Source: an uncultured Saprospiraceae bacterium (GTDB lineage Bacteria > Bacteroidota > Bacteroidia > Chitinophagales > Saprospiraceae). From it: a DNA stretch of 35,848 nucleotides. A program made the translations under genes and the position numbers. Location: assembly GCA_905480595.1 (NCBI GenBank), contig CAJQQY010000351.1, forward strand, positions 1-35,848, read 5' to 3'. The notes under the pieces were generated by a model, which worked only from the letters and a program-made list of their open reading frames with translations, was not told the origin of the DNA and did not search any database. This document shows, piece after piece, positions 1-7,643 of this stretch (position 1 is the stretch's first letter; every line of letters starts with the position of its first letter).

Positions 1-997
1 TTCCTAGGTGAAAACCGATTCCCAAATTAGGCTGCAAGGTATAAATAAAATTATCAGGATTCACATCATCCCTCGCTTTTTGAATATTGCTAATACCTCC
101 GCGAAGAAATAAAAAATCCGAATATCTAGCTTCAAAACCCAAATGTGGGTCAACTTGCATCGGCCCAGCCGATATCAAAACATTCCGTTGTCCATCAGTT
201 GTAAAATCAAAATCGATCTCAGTTACGAGGGAAATTTTACGGCTAAATTGTTTCACCCAAGCTGCTCCCAAAATAATTCGAGGGGTCGTAATTTCTAAAG
301 TACTTGTTGGAATTTCATTTCCTGTTCGAAGAAAAACATCTCTTTCATCATCTGACAAATTGAATTTCCAACCATTAAAAGTAAATGAAATATCACGAGC
401 CATCAAACCAAATCTCCAGTCGCCCATTTTATATTGTGAACCCAGATCAATTCCAAATCCCCACGAGTTTCCAAAAGTTCCAATCACTCTTCGAATGATT
501 TTAGCATTACCTCCAACTGACAAATTTTTAACTGGCAGCTTTTGAGCATAAGAAAAAATCAACGCATAATCTGCTGCTGAAAACTCAGACACATTATCAT
601 AATTGATCGAGCCATCAGGGCTCACTAAATAAAATGTATTTGGAATATTATCGATTCCCAATCGAATGAGGGAAAAACCAAAAGTGGATTCTTTTTTAGG
701 ATCTGTATTGATTTTTTTAGCAATACCGAGGTAGTCATATTTTGCAATTCCAGCAAACCATTCTGCATGCATTGCAGACACTTGAAATGGTTTATTCAAT
801 TCAGTCAAACCAGCAGGATTCCAAAACCCTTCGTGAACATCACTCACATTTGCCACTACAGCATTTCCCATCCCATGTGCTCGGGCACTCACTCCAATAG
901 TTAAAAACTCATTGCTATATTTTGGAGTTTGGGCAACTATCTCAAAAGCAAAAAGACTTAAAGTAAAAAACAAAACTGTTCGGTAAAATGGGTTCAT
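1..997 (-). CDS. PorV/PorQ family outer-membrane protein, partial (3' end outside window)
   Basis: The frame is open from an ATG at 997 to the window edge (about 332 codons) with no stop, so the C-terminus is missing. It begins with a signal peptide (MNPFYRTVLFFTLSLFAFEIVAQ). The mature part then aligns almost without gaps to the neighbour at 1002-2126: KYSNEFL, SARA.GMGN, GFWNPA, HAEWF, KYDYLG and IPNT recur in the same order. By comparison about 40 residues are missing. The family are FadL/OMPP1-like outer-membrane beta-barrels related to PorV and PorQ, which take part in T9SS export and surface attachment of cargo. Only 4 bases separate the neighbour's stop from this start, so the two are co-transcribed with this one second. 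The exact role (true PorV, PorQ or an uncharacterised paralogue) cannot be settled from sequence. Confidence 0.85.
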   Translation of the reverse strand, partial: MNPFYRTVLFFTLSLFAFEIVAQTPKYSNEFLTIGVSARAHGMGNAVVANVSDVHEGFWNPAGLTELNKPFQVSAMHAEWFAGIAKYDYLGIAKKINTDPKKESTFGFSLIRLGIDNIPNTFYLVSPDGSINYDNVSEFSAADYALIFSYAQKLPVKNLSVGGNAKIIRRVIGTFGNSWGFGIDLGSQYKMGDWRFGLMARDISFTFNGWKFNLSDDERDVFLRTGNEIPTSTLEITTPRIILGAAWVKQFSRKISLVTEIDFDFTTDGQRNVLISAGPMQVDPHLGFEARYSDFLFLRGGISNIQKARDDVNPDNFIYTLQPNLGIGFHLG

Positions 998-1001
998 TTA
1001 T

Positions 1002-2126
1002 TTAGTTTGACTTCTGACTTACCTTTTTAAAATATTTAAAATCAAGATCCAATACCATAGAAATTACGTGAGAATAAGTTCCATTTGCATTATCTCCAAT
1101 ATCTGTAAATGCATAATCTAGGCGAAATTTATACAATTTTAAACCTACTCCCATATTCGGTTGCATCGTCCAAAATCGCTCTCCTCCAATATCTGAATCT
1201 TCTTGAACATTATTGATTCCTGCTCGCAAAAATACGAATTTTTTATAATCTGCTTCAAAGCCAATCGTTGGATCAAAGCTAAATGGGTAAGAACTAATCA
1301 AGGTATTTCTTTTACCATCCATAAACATAGTCATGTCCACTTCAGTAGTTAACCCAACTTTTCCAAAGTCAAATTTATGAGCTGCGGCTAAAGTAATTTG
1401 AGGCCGAGTCACCTCTAAAGATTTGATCGGAATAGTGTTGTCTGTTAAATCTAAAACCACTTTTTCATCTTCCGTAAAATTAAAAGACCAAGCATTAAAT
1501 GTATTGGAAATGTCTTTAAGCAATGCTCCAAATTTCCATTTTCCAACATGATATTGAACTGACGCATCTAATCCAAAACCCCAAGAAGTTGCAAATGGGC
1601 CAATCGAACGATGAACCACTTTTACATTTCCTCCTAAAAATAATTGCCCTCGATCAGTATGAACTTTTTGAGCATAGCTAAATAAAAAAGCATAATCTGC
1701 TGCTGAGAATGGTTTGATATTATCATAATTTACCGAGCCGTCATCTTCGTAAAGACTCAAAGTATTTGGAATATCATCGATTCCAAATCGAATCATTGAC
1801 AAGCCTAAAGCTCGTTTGTTATTATCGAAAGGCATCGCAAATCCCAAATAATCATACTTCCCAATTCCGCCAAACCACTCTGCATGTTGTGCACCAACTT
1901 GAATTCCTTTGGTCATATCGATAGATGCCAATGCTGCTGGATTCCAAAACCCAGCCGTCACATCATCAACCGATGCCACAAAAGAATTCCCCATCGCCTG
2001 AGCTCTTGCACTCAATCCGATTGATAAAAATTCATTACTATATTTTTGAGAAAATGACCATTGAGAACTCAAAGTCATAAAAATTAAAACAATTACACAT
2101 TTTTTAAGGTTGTCAAGCTGTTGCAT
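1002..2126 (-). CDS. PorV/PorQ family outer-membrane protein (374 aa)
   Basis: The protein starts with a cleavable signal peptide ending about residue 27 (SQWSFSQ). A repetitive, aromatic-rich beta-barrel pattern follows, with the family N-terminal block SNEFLSIGLSARAQAMGN and GFWNPAAL. This block is typical of the Bacteroidota PorV/PorQ family, whose characterised members shuttle or anchor T9SS cargo at the outer membrane. Full length is consistent with the family. It is first of a tandem pair with the partial gene at 1-997, clearly a duplication, and a T9SS cargo gene is transcribed divergently at 2463. A palindrome with a bulge (2140-2172) lies in its leader. What is seen: paralogy and signal peptide. 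What is inferred: a T9SS-related role. Confidence 0.85.
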   Translation of the reverse strand: MQQLDNLKKCVIVLIFMTLSSQWSFSQKYSNEFLSIGLSARAQAMGNSFVASVDDVTAGFWNPAALASIDMTKGIQVGAQHAEWFGGIGKYDYLGFAMPFDNNKRALGLSMIRFGIDDIPNTLSLYEDDGSVNYDNIKPFSAADYAFLFSYAQKVHTDRGQLFLGGNVKVVHRSIGPFATSWGFGLDASVQYHVGKWKFGALLKDISNTFNAWSFNFTEDEKVVLDLTDNTIPIKSLEVTRPQITLAAAHKFDFGKVGLTTEVDMTMFMDGKRNTLISSYPFSFDPTIGFEADYKKFVFLRAGINNVQEDSDIGGERFWTMQPNMGVGLKLYKFRLDYAFTDIGDNANGTYSHVISMVLDLDFKYFKKVSQKSN

Positions 2127-2462
2127 TTCTTTATTAGTTTAAATCTTAGAGGGGTAATTCTAAGAAGATTTATTTTTTTAAAACGGCAAAAGTTAGTTTG
2201 GAGTATTTGTTAAAAAGATTATTTCAATTTCCATTGCAATTGATAATTCCATTACAATTGACATTTTCATCATCTTAGATTAAATCAATATATGTACCAA
2301 TAGTGAATTCCTAGTGATATTGTCAATAACTTCTTCAATTTTTGCCAAAAAAACGAAAAAAAGCGGTCACTATTTGCTTTTTAATGTCAGCTAAAAAACA
2401 AAGGTATTGAATAAAAAAATTACTGCTTATCTTTACATTTATTTTTAAAGAAAAATTTTAAT
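2127..2462. other. Divergent intergenic region, 336 bp, no gene
   Basis: This AT-rich spacer separates the divergent PorV-like and LVIVD-repeat genes and must hold both promoters. Contents: an imperfect palindrome at 2140-2172 (TAAATCTT and AAGATTTA arms, inner CTTAGA/TCTAAG), which falls in the minus-strand leader; two adjacent 16-bp imperfect direct repeats at 2229-2244 and 2247-2262 (TTCCATTGCAATTGAT and TTCCATTACAATTGAC); and a plus-strand promoter candidate near 2407-2435. On the minus strand TAACTTTTG around 2190-2200 is a weak promoter candidate. I see no coding potential. Confidence 0.6.
2407..2435 (+). promoter_or_regulatory. Candidate Bacteroidota-type promoter for the LVIVD-repeat gene
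   Basis: TTG at 2407-2409 is followed after 18 bases by TATCTTTA at 2428-2435. This matches the Bacteroidota sigma-ABfr consensus TTG-N(18-20)-TAnnTTTG at all positions except the last. It lies 27 bases upstream of the ATG at 2463. The assignment is by motif and spacing only. Confidence 0.4.
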
Positions 2463-3839
2463 ATGAAAAAATATTTATTCTTACTTCTTCTTACATTTTC
2501 TGCTTTCCAAATCAATGCTCAAGTAGCCTTCAACATGGAATTGTTAGGTCAATATGATGACAACACAATTCCAGATACTGGAAGCGATCAGCGAGCATAT
2601 AATGACATTTGGGGCTATGCTGCAGATGGTCGAGAATATGCTATTGTAGGAAGTGCAGCTTATGTTCATTTCTTTGATGTGACGGAACCTCAAAATCCAA
2701 TTTTGATTGATCAGATTTTAGGAACGGATACGACGATTTGGCGAGACATCAAAGTTTATGGAACTTATGCTTATGCGGTGAGTGAAGGAGATGGAGAGGG
2801 CTTGATGATTTTTGACTTGAGTGATTTACCTAATTCAGTTTCATTAGTTGACCGAGAACTAGATTTTTTCGAAACGGCTCATAATATATTTATTGATGAA
2901 AATGGAAAAATGTTTGTCGCTGGAACGAACACGGTTAGTAATGGTCTGATTGTATTGGATCTGACTACAAACCCAACTGAACCCCAAATGATTGGTAATG
3001 ATTCTTTGACTGGAGGAGGTTATGTGCATGATGTTTATGTCAAAGATAATTTGGCTTATTGCTCTCATGGATGGAATGGAATGTATGTTTGGGATTATTC
3101 TGATCCAGCTCAGCCAGTCTTAAAAGCCAACTTGGAAACTAATGGATATAATCATAGTAGTTGGGTTTCAGAAGATGGAAGTTATGCGATTTTTGCAGAG
3201 GAAGTTCCTAAAGGTCTTCCGTTAGGTATTGCAGATTTATCTTTGCTTGATGTAGGAGCGATTGAGTTAGCCGGCGACTATTTTCAGTTTCCATTATTGA
3301 CTCTTGATAGTAGTTTTAATACGCCTCATAATCCATTTATTAAAGGTAATTATGCTTATATTTCTTATTATGAAGATGGTGTACAAGTGATTGATTTGAC
3401 GGATATAACTAATCCAACCTTGGCGGGATACTATGATACTTTTCCGAACAATTTAAACTATGCTGGGTATTTTGGCTGTTGGGGAGTTTATCCATATTTG
3501 CCTTCAGGAAATATTATCGCAACGGATCGGAAGTATGGTTTGCATATTTTAAGATTTGATGAAACTCTTTCCTCGAACAAAAACTTAGAAAATAACAACA
3601 CATTTACAATTTTTCCAAATCCATCTTCTAATGGTGTTTTTAATATAAAAATGGATGAGGTGACGAATGAAAAAATGTCAATTGAAGTGACTGATTTATC
3701 TGGGCGAACAATGTTTGAACAGGTTTTGAAATCTAGTTCTGAAATGATTGATTTGAGTTTTTTGGCAAATGGATTTTATTTTGGGAAAGTTAGAGTTGGT
3801 GATTTGGAGATGGTGGAGAAGTTGGTGATTTCTAAATAA
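2463..3839 (+). CDS. Choice-of-anchor B / LVIVD-repeat protein with T9SS sorting domain
   Basis: The 458-aa protein starts with a signal peptide (MKKYLFLLLLTFSAFQINAQ). The body is a run of LVIVD-type beta-propeller blades, each with a hydrophobic strand, D-L/V-T/S and P-x-x-P: VHFFDVTEPQNP, LMIFDLSDLP, LIVLDLTTNP, MYVWDYSDPAQP and VQVIDLTDITNP. The His motifs TAHNIFIDENGK and TPHNPFIKGNYAY mark the choice-of-anchor B family. The last ~75 residues form a type A T9SS sorting domain, beginning FTIFPNPSSNGVFNIKM and ending EKLVISK. The protein is therefore exported across the outer membrane and either surface-attached or released. The molecular role of the family is not established; the propeller suggests ligand or protein binding. 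It is divergent from the PorV-like pair. Confidence 0.88.
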   Translation: MKKYLFLLLLTFSAFQINAQVAFNMELLGQYDDNTIPDTGSDQRAYNDIWGYAADGREYAIVGSAAYVHFFDVTEPQNPILIDQILGTDTTIWRDIKVYGTYAYAVSEGDGEGLMIFDLSDLPNSVSLVDRELDFFETAHNIFIDENGKMFVAGTNTVSNGLIVLDLTTNPTEPQMIGNDSLTGGGYVHDVYVKDNLAYCSHGWNGMYVWDYSDPAQPVLKANLETNGYNHSSWVSEDGSYAIFAEEVPKGLPLGIADLSLLDVGAIELAGDYFQFPLLTLDSSFNTPHNPFIKGNYAYISYYEDGVQVIDLTDITNPTLAGYYDTFPNNLNYAGYFGCWGVYPYLPSGNIIATDRKYGLHILRFDETLSSNKNLENNNTFTIFPNPSSNGVFNIKMDEVTNEKMSIEVTDLSGRTMFEQVLKSSSEMIDLSFLANGFYFGKVRVGDLEMVEKLVISK

Positions 3840-3854
3840 TGACTCATTCTTTTG

Positions 3855-3964
3855 GATGGAACGCGAATGACGTGAATCGAGCAGGTCTTAGCGGATTTGA
3901 CGATTACAAAATAATGGGGACAATACATGTAAACCAGGTCGATTCACGTCATTCGCGTTCCATC
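3855..3964. repeat. Quasi-palindromic intergenic element A (perfect 26-bp inverted arms)
   Basis: Arms 3855-3880 and 3939-3964 are perfect reverse complements, separated by 58 bases. Key words in the left arm are GAACGCGAATGACGTGAATC. After a single mismatch at 3854/3965 three more outer pairs can form. The element starts 15 bases after the stop of the preceding gene and ends 14 bases before the agmatinase ATG. It has no coding potential and no long T-run after the stem, so it is not a plain intrinsic terminator. The shape is that of a MITE or REP-like unit. Only one copy lies in this window. Confidence 0.85.
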
Positions 3965-3978
3965 AAAACAATAACGTA

Positions 3979-4755
3979 ATGCAAAAAATATCCATCCAAG
4001 GAATCCAATACGACGAAAAATCATCCTACCAACAAGGCCCAAGTTTAGCGCCACCACTAATCCGAGAAGCCTTAAATTCTGGCTCAATGAATCTTTTTTC
4101 AGAAAATGGAATCACCATAGAAACCTCTAGAATTGAAGATAAAGGTGACTTTAAAATTGAAAATTATTTTGACATCGAGGACATCACCGCAAACCATTTA
4201 AAAGAAGGTAGAAAAATTTTCACCCTTGGAGGAGATCACTCCGTCACCTTTCCTATCATCAAAGCACACCATGAAAAATATCCGAAATTAGATATTTTAC
4301 ATATTGATGCTCATGCAGATTTGTATGATAATTATGAAGGAGATAAATATTCTCATGCTTGTCCTTTTGCCAGAATTATGGAAAATGGATTTGCGGTAAA
4401 ATTAGTGCAAGTCGGTATCAGAACTTTGAATCCACACCAAGTAGACCAAGCCACAAAATATAATGTGGACGTTCATGAAATGAAAAATTACGATCTCAAT
4501 AATATTCCAAAATTTGAAAACCCATTATATATTTCATTAGACATTGATGCGTTCGATCCTGCTTTTGCACCAGGTGTTTCTCATCATGAACCAGGAGGAA
4601 TGACTTCTCGACAAGTGATTGATTTGATCCAAAGTATTGATTGTGAAGTGGTTGGAGCAGACATTGTAGAATATAATCCTAATCGAGATTTTCAAAAGAT
4701 GACTTCGTTTTTAGCAGCTAAGATGATGAAGGAGATTTTGGTAAAAATGCTTTAA
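3979..4755 (+). CDS. Agmatinase-family ureohydrolase (arginase superfamily)
   Basis: The 258-aa cytosolic enzyme carries the full binuclear-manganese signature: GGDHS (H87), DAHAD (D110, H112, D114) and SLDIDAFDP (D188, D190). These are the six metal ligands of the arginase/agmatinase fold. The substrate loop SHACPFARIME at 125-135 resembles the S-H-G-T-P-F-R-R loop of agmatinases more than the arginase loop, so hydrolysis of agmatine to putrescine and urea is the likeliest reaction. Guanidinobutyrase or formimidoylglutamase cannot be excluded. It is shorter than E. coli SpeB (about 306 aa), mainly at the N-terminus. The start abuts repeat element A, and I see no operon partner. Its stop overlaps the T-run of the opposing terminator. 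Confidence 0.8.
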   Translation: MQKISIQGIQYDEKSSYQQGPSLAPPLIREALNSGSMNLFSENGITIETSRIEDKGDFKIENYFDIEDITANHLKEGRKIFTLGGDHSVTFPIIKAHHEKYPKLDILHIDAHADLYDNYEGDKYSHACPFARIMENGFAVKLVQVGIRTLNPHQVDQATKYNVDVHEMKNYDLNNIPKFENPLYISLDIDAFDPAFAPGVSHHEPGGMTSRQVIDLIQSIDCEVVGADIVEYNPNRDFQKMTSFLAAKMMKEILVKML

Positions 4756-4786
4756 AAAAAAGAGAGTTCTCATAAAAAGCACTCTC
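4754..4786 (-). terminator. Intrinsic terminator for the minus-strand stress cluster
   Basis: Read on the minus strand, GAGAGT (4786-4781), a 13-base loop and ACTCTC (4767-4762) are followed directly by eight T (4761-4754). The T-run overlaps the stop codon of the convergent agmatinase gene. The stem is short (6 bp), but geometry and position, 44 bases past the 54-aa gene, fit termination. Confidence 0.6.
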
Positions 4787-4829
4787 CTTACAACCTAGTT
4801 AAAATACCATAAAACGATTTTTCAATATT

Positions 4830-4994
4830 CTAAAACACTTGCTCTTTTTCAATTTCATATTGATCACTCCTTTTTATTTTTTTGAAATACCGTTTGGAAA
4901 CCTGTACAGGAACTTCAATAGAAGGAAATTTTAGTTTTACTTGATCAGATCGTTCTTCTAATAATTTTATTTTCGTTTTATTCGAAATCATCAT
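4830..4994 (-). CDS. Hypothetical small protein, 54 aa
   Basis: A short frame runs from ATG at 4994 (a second ATG follows immediately) to TAG at 4830. The product begins MMISNKTKIKLLEERSDQVK, continues with KFPSIEVPVQVSKRYFKKIK, and ends EKEQVF. It is highly charged and lysine-rich with no signal peptide or membrane segment, so a cytosolic protein is likely. Reasons to believe it: it lies 25 bases after the 147-aa gene on the same strand, the frame is clean, and a terminator follows 44 bases after its stop. I do not recognise the family; codon use is AT-rich like the neighbours. It could be an accessory to the upstream 147-aa protein. Confidence 0.55.
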   Translation of the reverse strand: MMISNKTKIKLLEERSDQVKLKFPSIEVPVQVSKRYFKKIKRSDQYEIEKEQVF

Positions 4995-5019
4995 TATTAA
5001 TTTTTAAAATTTAACAAAA

Positions 5020-5463
5020 TTACGCTGCTGCACTTCTTCGTTTTTGGCTTCTTCTTTTTTTGAGAATAGGTTTAATTAAATCAAAAAATGTACTTCTTAA
5101 ATCCAGATAGGTTTCCCGTAGTTGATCAACCTCTTTTCGAAGCAGATCATGTTGAATCCGGATATCCGTAGGATTTTTGAGATGATTCTTTTTAAAATAA
5201 AATCGAATGTAAGAGGAATGAATATTTATTTTTTCGATTAGCCATTCCATTCTTCCTTGAAATACGCCATCCAAATCATTATGAAATGATCTTATCTCCA
5301 AAATCCTATTTTCATCTTCTACTTTTGCTACAAACTTTAAAATGAGGTCTTTCATAAATAGACTTCCACTTTCCCATGTATCAATTTCAGATAACCATTT
5401 TTTACACTCTTTATGTTTTTGGGCAAATTCAAAAACTTCTATTTTTTCTATTTCTGGTTTCAT
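5020..5463 (-). CDS. Hypothetical charged helical protein, 147 aa
   Basis: I do not recognise this protein. It has no signal peptide and no membrane segment. Predicted helices dominate, including a heptad-like stretch around residues 100-130 (RIQHDLLRKEVDQLRETY). The tail is strongly basic and ends KKRRSQKRRSAAA, which could bind nucleic acid or an acidic partner. It lies on the minus strand downstream of hsp20 and the DegP-type protease, separated from the latter by a 14-bp hairpin. Placement with chaperone and protease genes hints at a stress-related role, but this is inference only. The 54-aa gene follows 25 bases later and is probably co-transcribed. Confidence 0.7.
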   Translation of the reverse strand: MKPEIEKIEVFEFAQKHKECKKWLSEIDTWESGSLFMKDLILKFVAKVEDENRILEIRSFHNDLDGVFQGRMEWLIEKINIHSSYIRFYFKKNHLKNPTDIRIQHDLLRKEVDQLRETYLDLRSTFFDLIKPILKKRRSQKRRSAAA

Positions 5464-5507
5464 AATCTAATAAATTTTTAGTAAAAAAAATAATCATGGT
5501 TATGTTG

Positions 5508-5540
5508 ACACTATCGAGAGAAAACATCTCTCGATAGTGT
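5508..5540 (-). terminator. Strong 14-bp hairpin between degP-like gene and 147-aa gene
   Basis: Arms 5508-5521 and 5527-5540 (ACACTATCGAGAGA and its exact complement) enclose a 5-base loop. On the minus strand the stem lies 24 bases after the protease stop. A T8 run appears only some 15 bases beyond the stem, so it may be a terminator, a partial attenuator, or an mRNA-stabilising 3' hairpin for the protease transcript. Confidence 0.55.
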
Positions 5541-5564
5541 ATTATGGTTGGATAATTTACCATC

Positions 5565-6371
5565 CTACATCCCAAAAGCATAATAATATTCACCTGGAAT
5601 ATCTTCATAAACTCCTTCCAGCATCACTCCTCCTTTTTTCTTTTTCAAGACATCAGCTAGATCGTCTAGATCTTTAATTTTTTGTCCATCAACTTTAGTG
5701 ATGATAAATCCTTCTCTCATATCTGTATATTTTCGAAGCTTACCTGCGTAGAGTTTTTCCACTTTTACTCCGCCAGCTATATCCAATTTGCGAGCAACTT
5801 TTTTATCTAAAGTTTCAAACTCTGCTCCTAAGATTGAAAGAGTTTCTTTGTGCTCTTTTTCAGCGATAGTTTTTCCGCCATCTTTATCCATAAGCGTTAC
5901 TTTGAAACCCATTTCTTTTCCATCACGATTAACCGTAATTTTGATTTCATCACCAGGTCGATGTCGTGCAACTACCTCTTGTAACTCAGGCGATGTTTTT
6001 ATTTTTTTATTATCAATATTAATAATCACATCTCCTTTTTTGATCCCAGCAACTTCGGCTGCACTACTTTCAAAAAGACTATCAACGTAAACTCCTGAAT
6101 TAATCTCAAGATCTTTTTCCTTCGCTAAATTTCCATCCAACGAACGAATCATGATTCCTAAAACTCCTCGTTGCACTCTTCCATACTTCAATAAATCTTC
6201 CACCACCTTGCTAACAATATTACTCGGCACCGCAAATCCATAACCTGAGTAACTTCCCGTTGGACTAGCAATTGCAGTATTAATTCCAACTAAACCTCCA
6301 TCCATATTGACTAATGCTCCACCACTATTTCCAGGGTTAATCGCAGCATCAGTTTGGATAAATGACTCCAC
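5565..6371 (-). CDS. DegP/HtrA (Do-family) serine protease, C-terminal part after frameshift
   Basis: This frame continues the protease begun at 7090. It carries the nucleophile motif GNSGGAL (Ser16 counted from the GTG at 6371). After that come a first PDZ domain (about residues 70-165, containing [10 protein letters not shown] and the usual [11 protein letters not shown]) and a second PDZ domain (about 175-265, with [13 protein letters not shown] and ITKVDGQKI). The true coding frame can be read further upstream to about 6398 (residues [10 protein letters not shown]). The GTG is therefore only where the open frame can formally start; no gene start is expected there. Joined to the N-terminal part the product would be roughly 510 aa, normal for a Do-family periplasmic protease/chaperone. 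On its own the fragment lacks His, Asp and a signal, so it cannot be active as translated. Confidence 0.8.
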   Translation of the reverse strand: MESFIQTDAAINPGNSGGALVNMDGGLVGINTAIASPTGSYSGYGFAVPSNIVSKVVEDLLKYGRVQRGVLGIMIRSLDGNLAKEKDLEINSGVYVDSLFESSAAEVAGIKKGDVIINIDNKKIKTSPELQEVVARHRPGDEIKITVNRDGKEMGFKVTLMDKDGGKTIAEKEHKETLSILGAEFETLDKKVARKLDIAGGVKVEKLYAGKLRKYTDMREGFIITKVDGQKIKDLDDLADVLKKKKGGVMLEGVYEDIPGEYYYAFGM

Positions 6372-6385
6372 CGCAAATTGCTCTT

Positions 6386-7090
6386 TTAAAATATTATACT
6401 TCTTGCTTTTGCACTTACGATTCCTGCCGTAACCGTAGAGTTGAGTCCCATCGGATTACCAACAGCGAGTACCCATTCCCCCACTTTTACTTTATCGCTA
6501 TTCACCATTGGAAGGGTCGGCAATCCATCTCCTTTGATCTGAATGACTGCCAAATCAGTTGATGGATCAGTTCCGATAATCGTTGCTTTAAAAGTTCGGT
6601 TATCATGCAAAGTCACTTCCAAATCATCTGCATCTGCTACAACATGATTATTGGTAACGATGTATCCTTGATCATTAAAAATAACTCCAGAGCCTGTTCC
6701 CATTTTTACCTGGGGATTACTTTTACGATTTCGATTGGGAGCTTTATTTTCAAATCGGAAAAAAGGACTTTGTCCCCCATCACCAAAAAAATCTCTAAAT
6801 AAGTCAGGCATTGGTTGTCCTTGGTAAGCTTGTGGACGATTATTATTTCTAAATGTTTGAGTTGATTTAATATGAACAACTGCATCCATTACCGTTTGTG
6901 CTGAACGGGTAAAATCCAATGGAATGGTTTCCCCATTTTCATCTAAAGTATAAATTGCTTTGCTAGCTGGAGTATTGTTAACGTGTTCTATTTTGATCGT
7001 TTGATTTTCATTTTTCCATAAAAATACTCCGATGGTAGTTCCTGAAACTAACAATGCAATCATCGCACTAATCAAAAATTCTCTTTTCAT
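6386..7090 (-). CDS. DegP/HtrA (Do-family) serine protease, N-terminal part, cut by frameshift
   Basis: The product has an N-terminal signal or anchor segment ([19 protein letters not shown]), a linker with a Q-loop/LA-type stretch ([11 protein letters not shown]), and the trypsin-like core. Catalytic His149 (TNNHVV) and Asp179 (DPSTDLAV) are visible, as is GTGSGVIF. The frame stops at 6386 directly after [12 protein letters not shown]. The family continues S-I-N-x-L...[15 protein letters not shown] at this point, and that sequence is found immediately afterwards in another frame (5565-6371). One base appears to be missing around 6389-6400, within ATAATATTTTAAAA. It lies 103 bases downstream of hsp20. 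Either a genuine disruption or a sequencing/assembly error in an AT run would explain it. Confidence 0.82.
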   Translation of the reverse strand: MKREFLISAMIALLVSGTTIGVFLWKNENQTIKIEHVNNTPASKAIYTLDENGETIPLDFTRSAQTVMDAVVHIKSTQTFRNNNRPQAYQGQPMPDLFRDFFGDGGQSPFFRFENKAPNRNRKSNPQVKMGTGSGVIFNDQGYIVTNNHVVADADDLEVTLHDNRTFKATIIGTDPSTDLAVIQIKGDGLPTLPMVNSDKVKVGEWVLAVGNPMGLNSTVTAGIVSAKARSIIF

Positions 7091-7135
7091 TTCCTCTAAT
7101 TTTTAGTTTAAAAATCAATAACAAAAACAGGGTTG

Positions 7136-7166
7136 ACTGTCAATAATTCAAAGAATCATTGACAGT
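7136..7166 (-). terminator. Terminator-like hairpin after hsp20
   Basis: Arms 7136-7148 and 7154-7166 pair over 13 positions with one mismatch (ACTGTCAATAATT against AATCATTGACAGT) around a 5-base loop. On the minus strand the stem starts 27 bases after the hsp20 stop, and a T-rich stretch follows. It may separate hsp20 from the downstream protease transcript or cause partial read-through. Confidence 0.55.
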
Positions 7167-7193
7167 TCTACACCAATTTTATTTTTAAAAGAA

Positions 7194-7643
7194 TTACTTA
7201 ATCTGGATGGTTCGTGGAGGAAGGGCTTTGGCCTCTTCTTTTTTCGGAATTAAAATATGGAGAACACCATCCTTATATTTCGCTTCTATTTTAGAAGCAT
7301 CTACCACTTTTTTTGACAAATGAAAAGATCGTCGGAATGATTCAAAGTTATATTCTCTTCGCACAAAATGTGCATCCTCTTCCATTTTCTTTTCTATTTT
7401 TCGCTCTCCCGAAATGGTCAAAGTTTCATTATCTAGTTCAACTTGAAAATCTTTTTTACTCATGCCAGGTGCAGCAAGTTCCACTTCAAAAGCTGAATTG
7501 GTTTCAATAATATTTGCGCTAGGCATGGAAGAATTTGAACTTGAATAATCGTTGTTTCCTTGGTTGAAAAAATCTCTGACAAAAAAATCATCAAAGAGCC
7601 GAGGAATGTTGGTAAGATTTGAATTTCTTTTTACGAGTGTCAT
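7194..7643 (-). CDS. Hsp20/alpha-crystallin family small heat-shock protein
   Basis: The 149-aa protein has a short N-terminal arm (RLFDDFFVRDFF). An alpha-crystallin domain follows at about residues 40-140: VELAAPGMSKKDFQVELD, LTISGERK, the conserved F-R-R-S-F (FESFRRSFHL), and the A-x-Y-x-D-G-V-L-x-I-x-I-P-K equivalent (AKYKDGVLHILIPKK). It ends with an I-x-I type C-terminal anchor (RTIQIK) used for oligomer assembly. Such proteins are cytosolic ATP-independent holdases for unfolded proteins. It is the first gene of the minus-strand stress cluster, and its leader region holds repeated TGRCAG-containing motifs that might be control sites. There is no signal peptide. Confidence 0.93.
   Translation of the reverse strand: MTLVKRNSNLTNIPRLFDDFFVRDFFNQGNNDYSSSNSSMPSANIIETNSAFEVELAAPGMSKKDFQVELDNETLTISGERKIEKKMEEDAHFVRREYNFESFRRSFHLSKKVVDASKIEAKYKDGVLHILIPKKEEAKALPPRTIQIK

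Noticed and set aside
87-545. 152-aa plus-strand open frame
   Set aside because: It is antisense to the partial PorV-like gene, which has a signal peptide and a close paralogue next door; the plus-strand product has no recognisable features.
6386-6400. Programmed -1 frameshift in the DegP-type gene
   Set aside because: No X-XXY-YYZ slippery site in register and no obvious downstream pseudoknot; a one-base deletion or read error is simpler.
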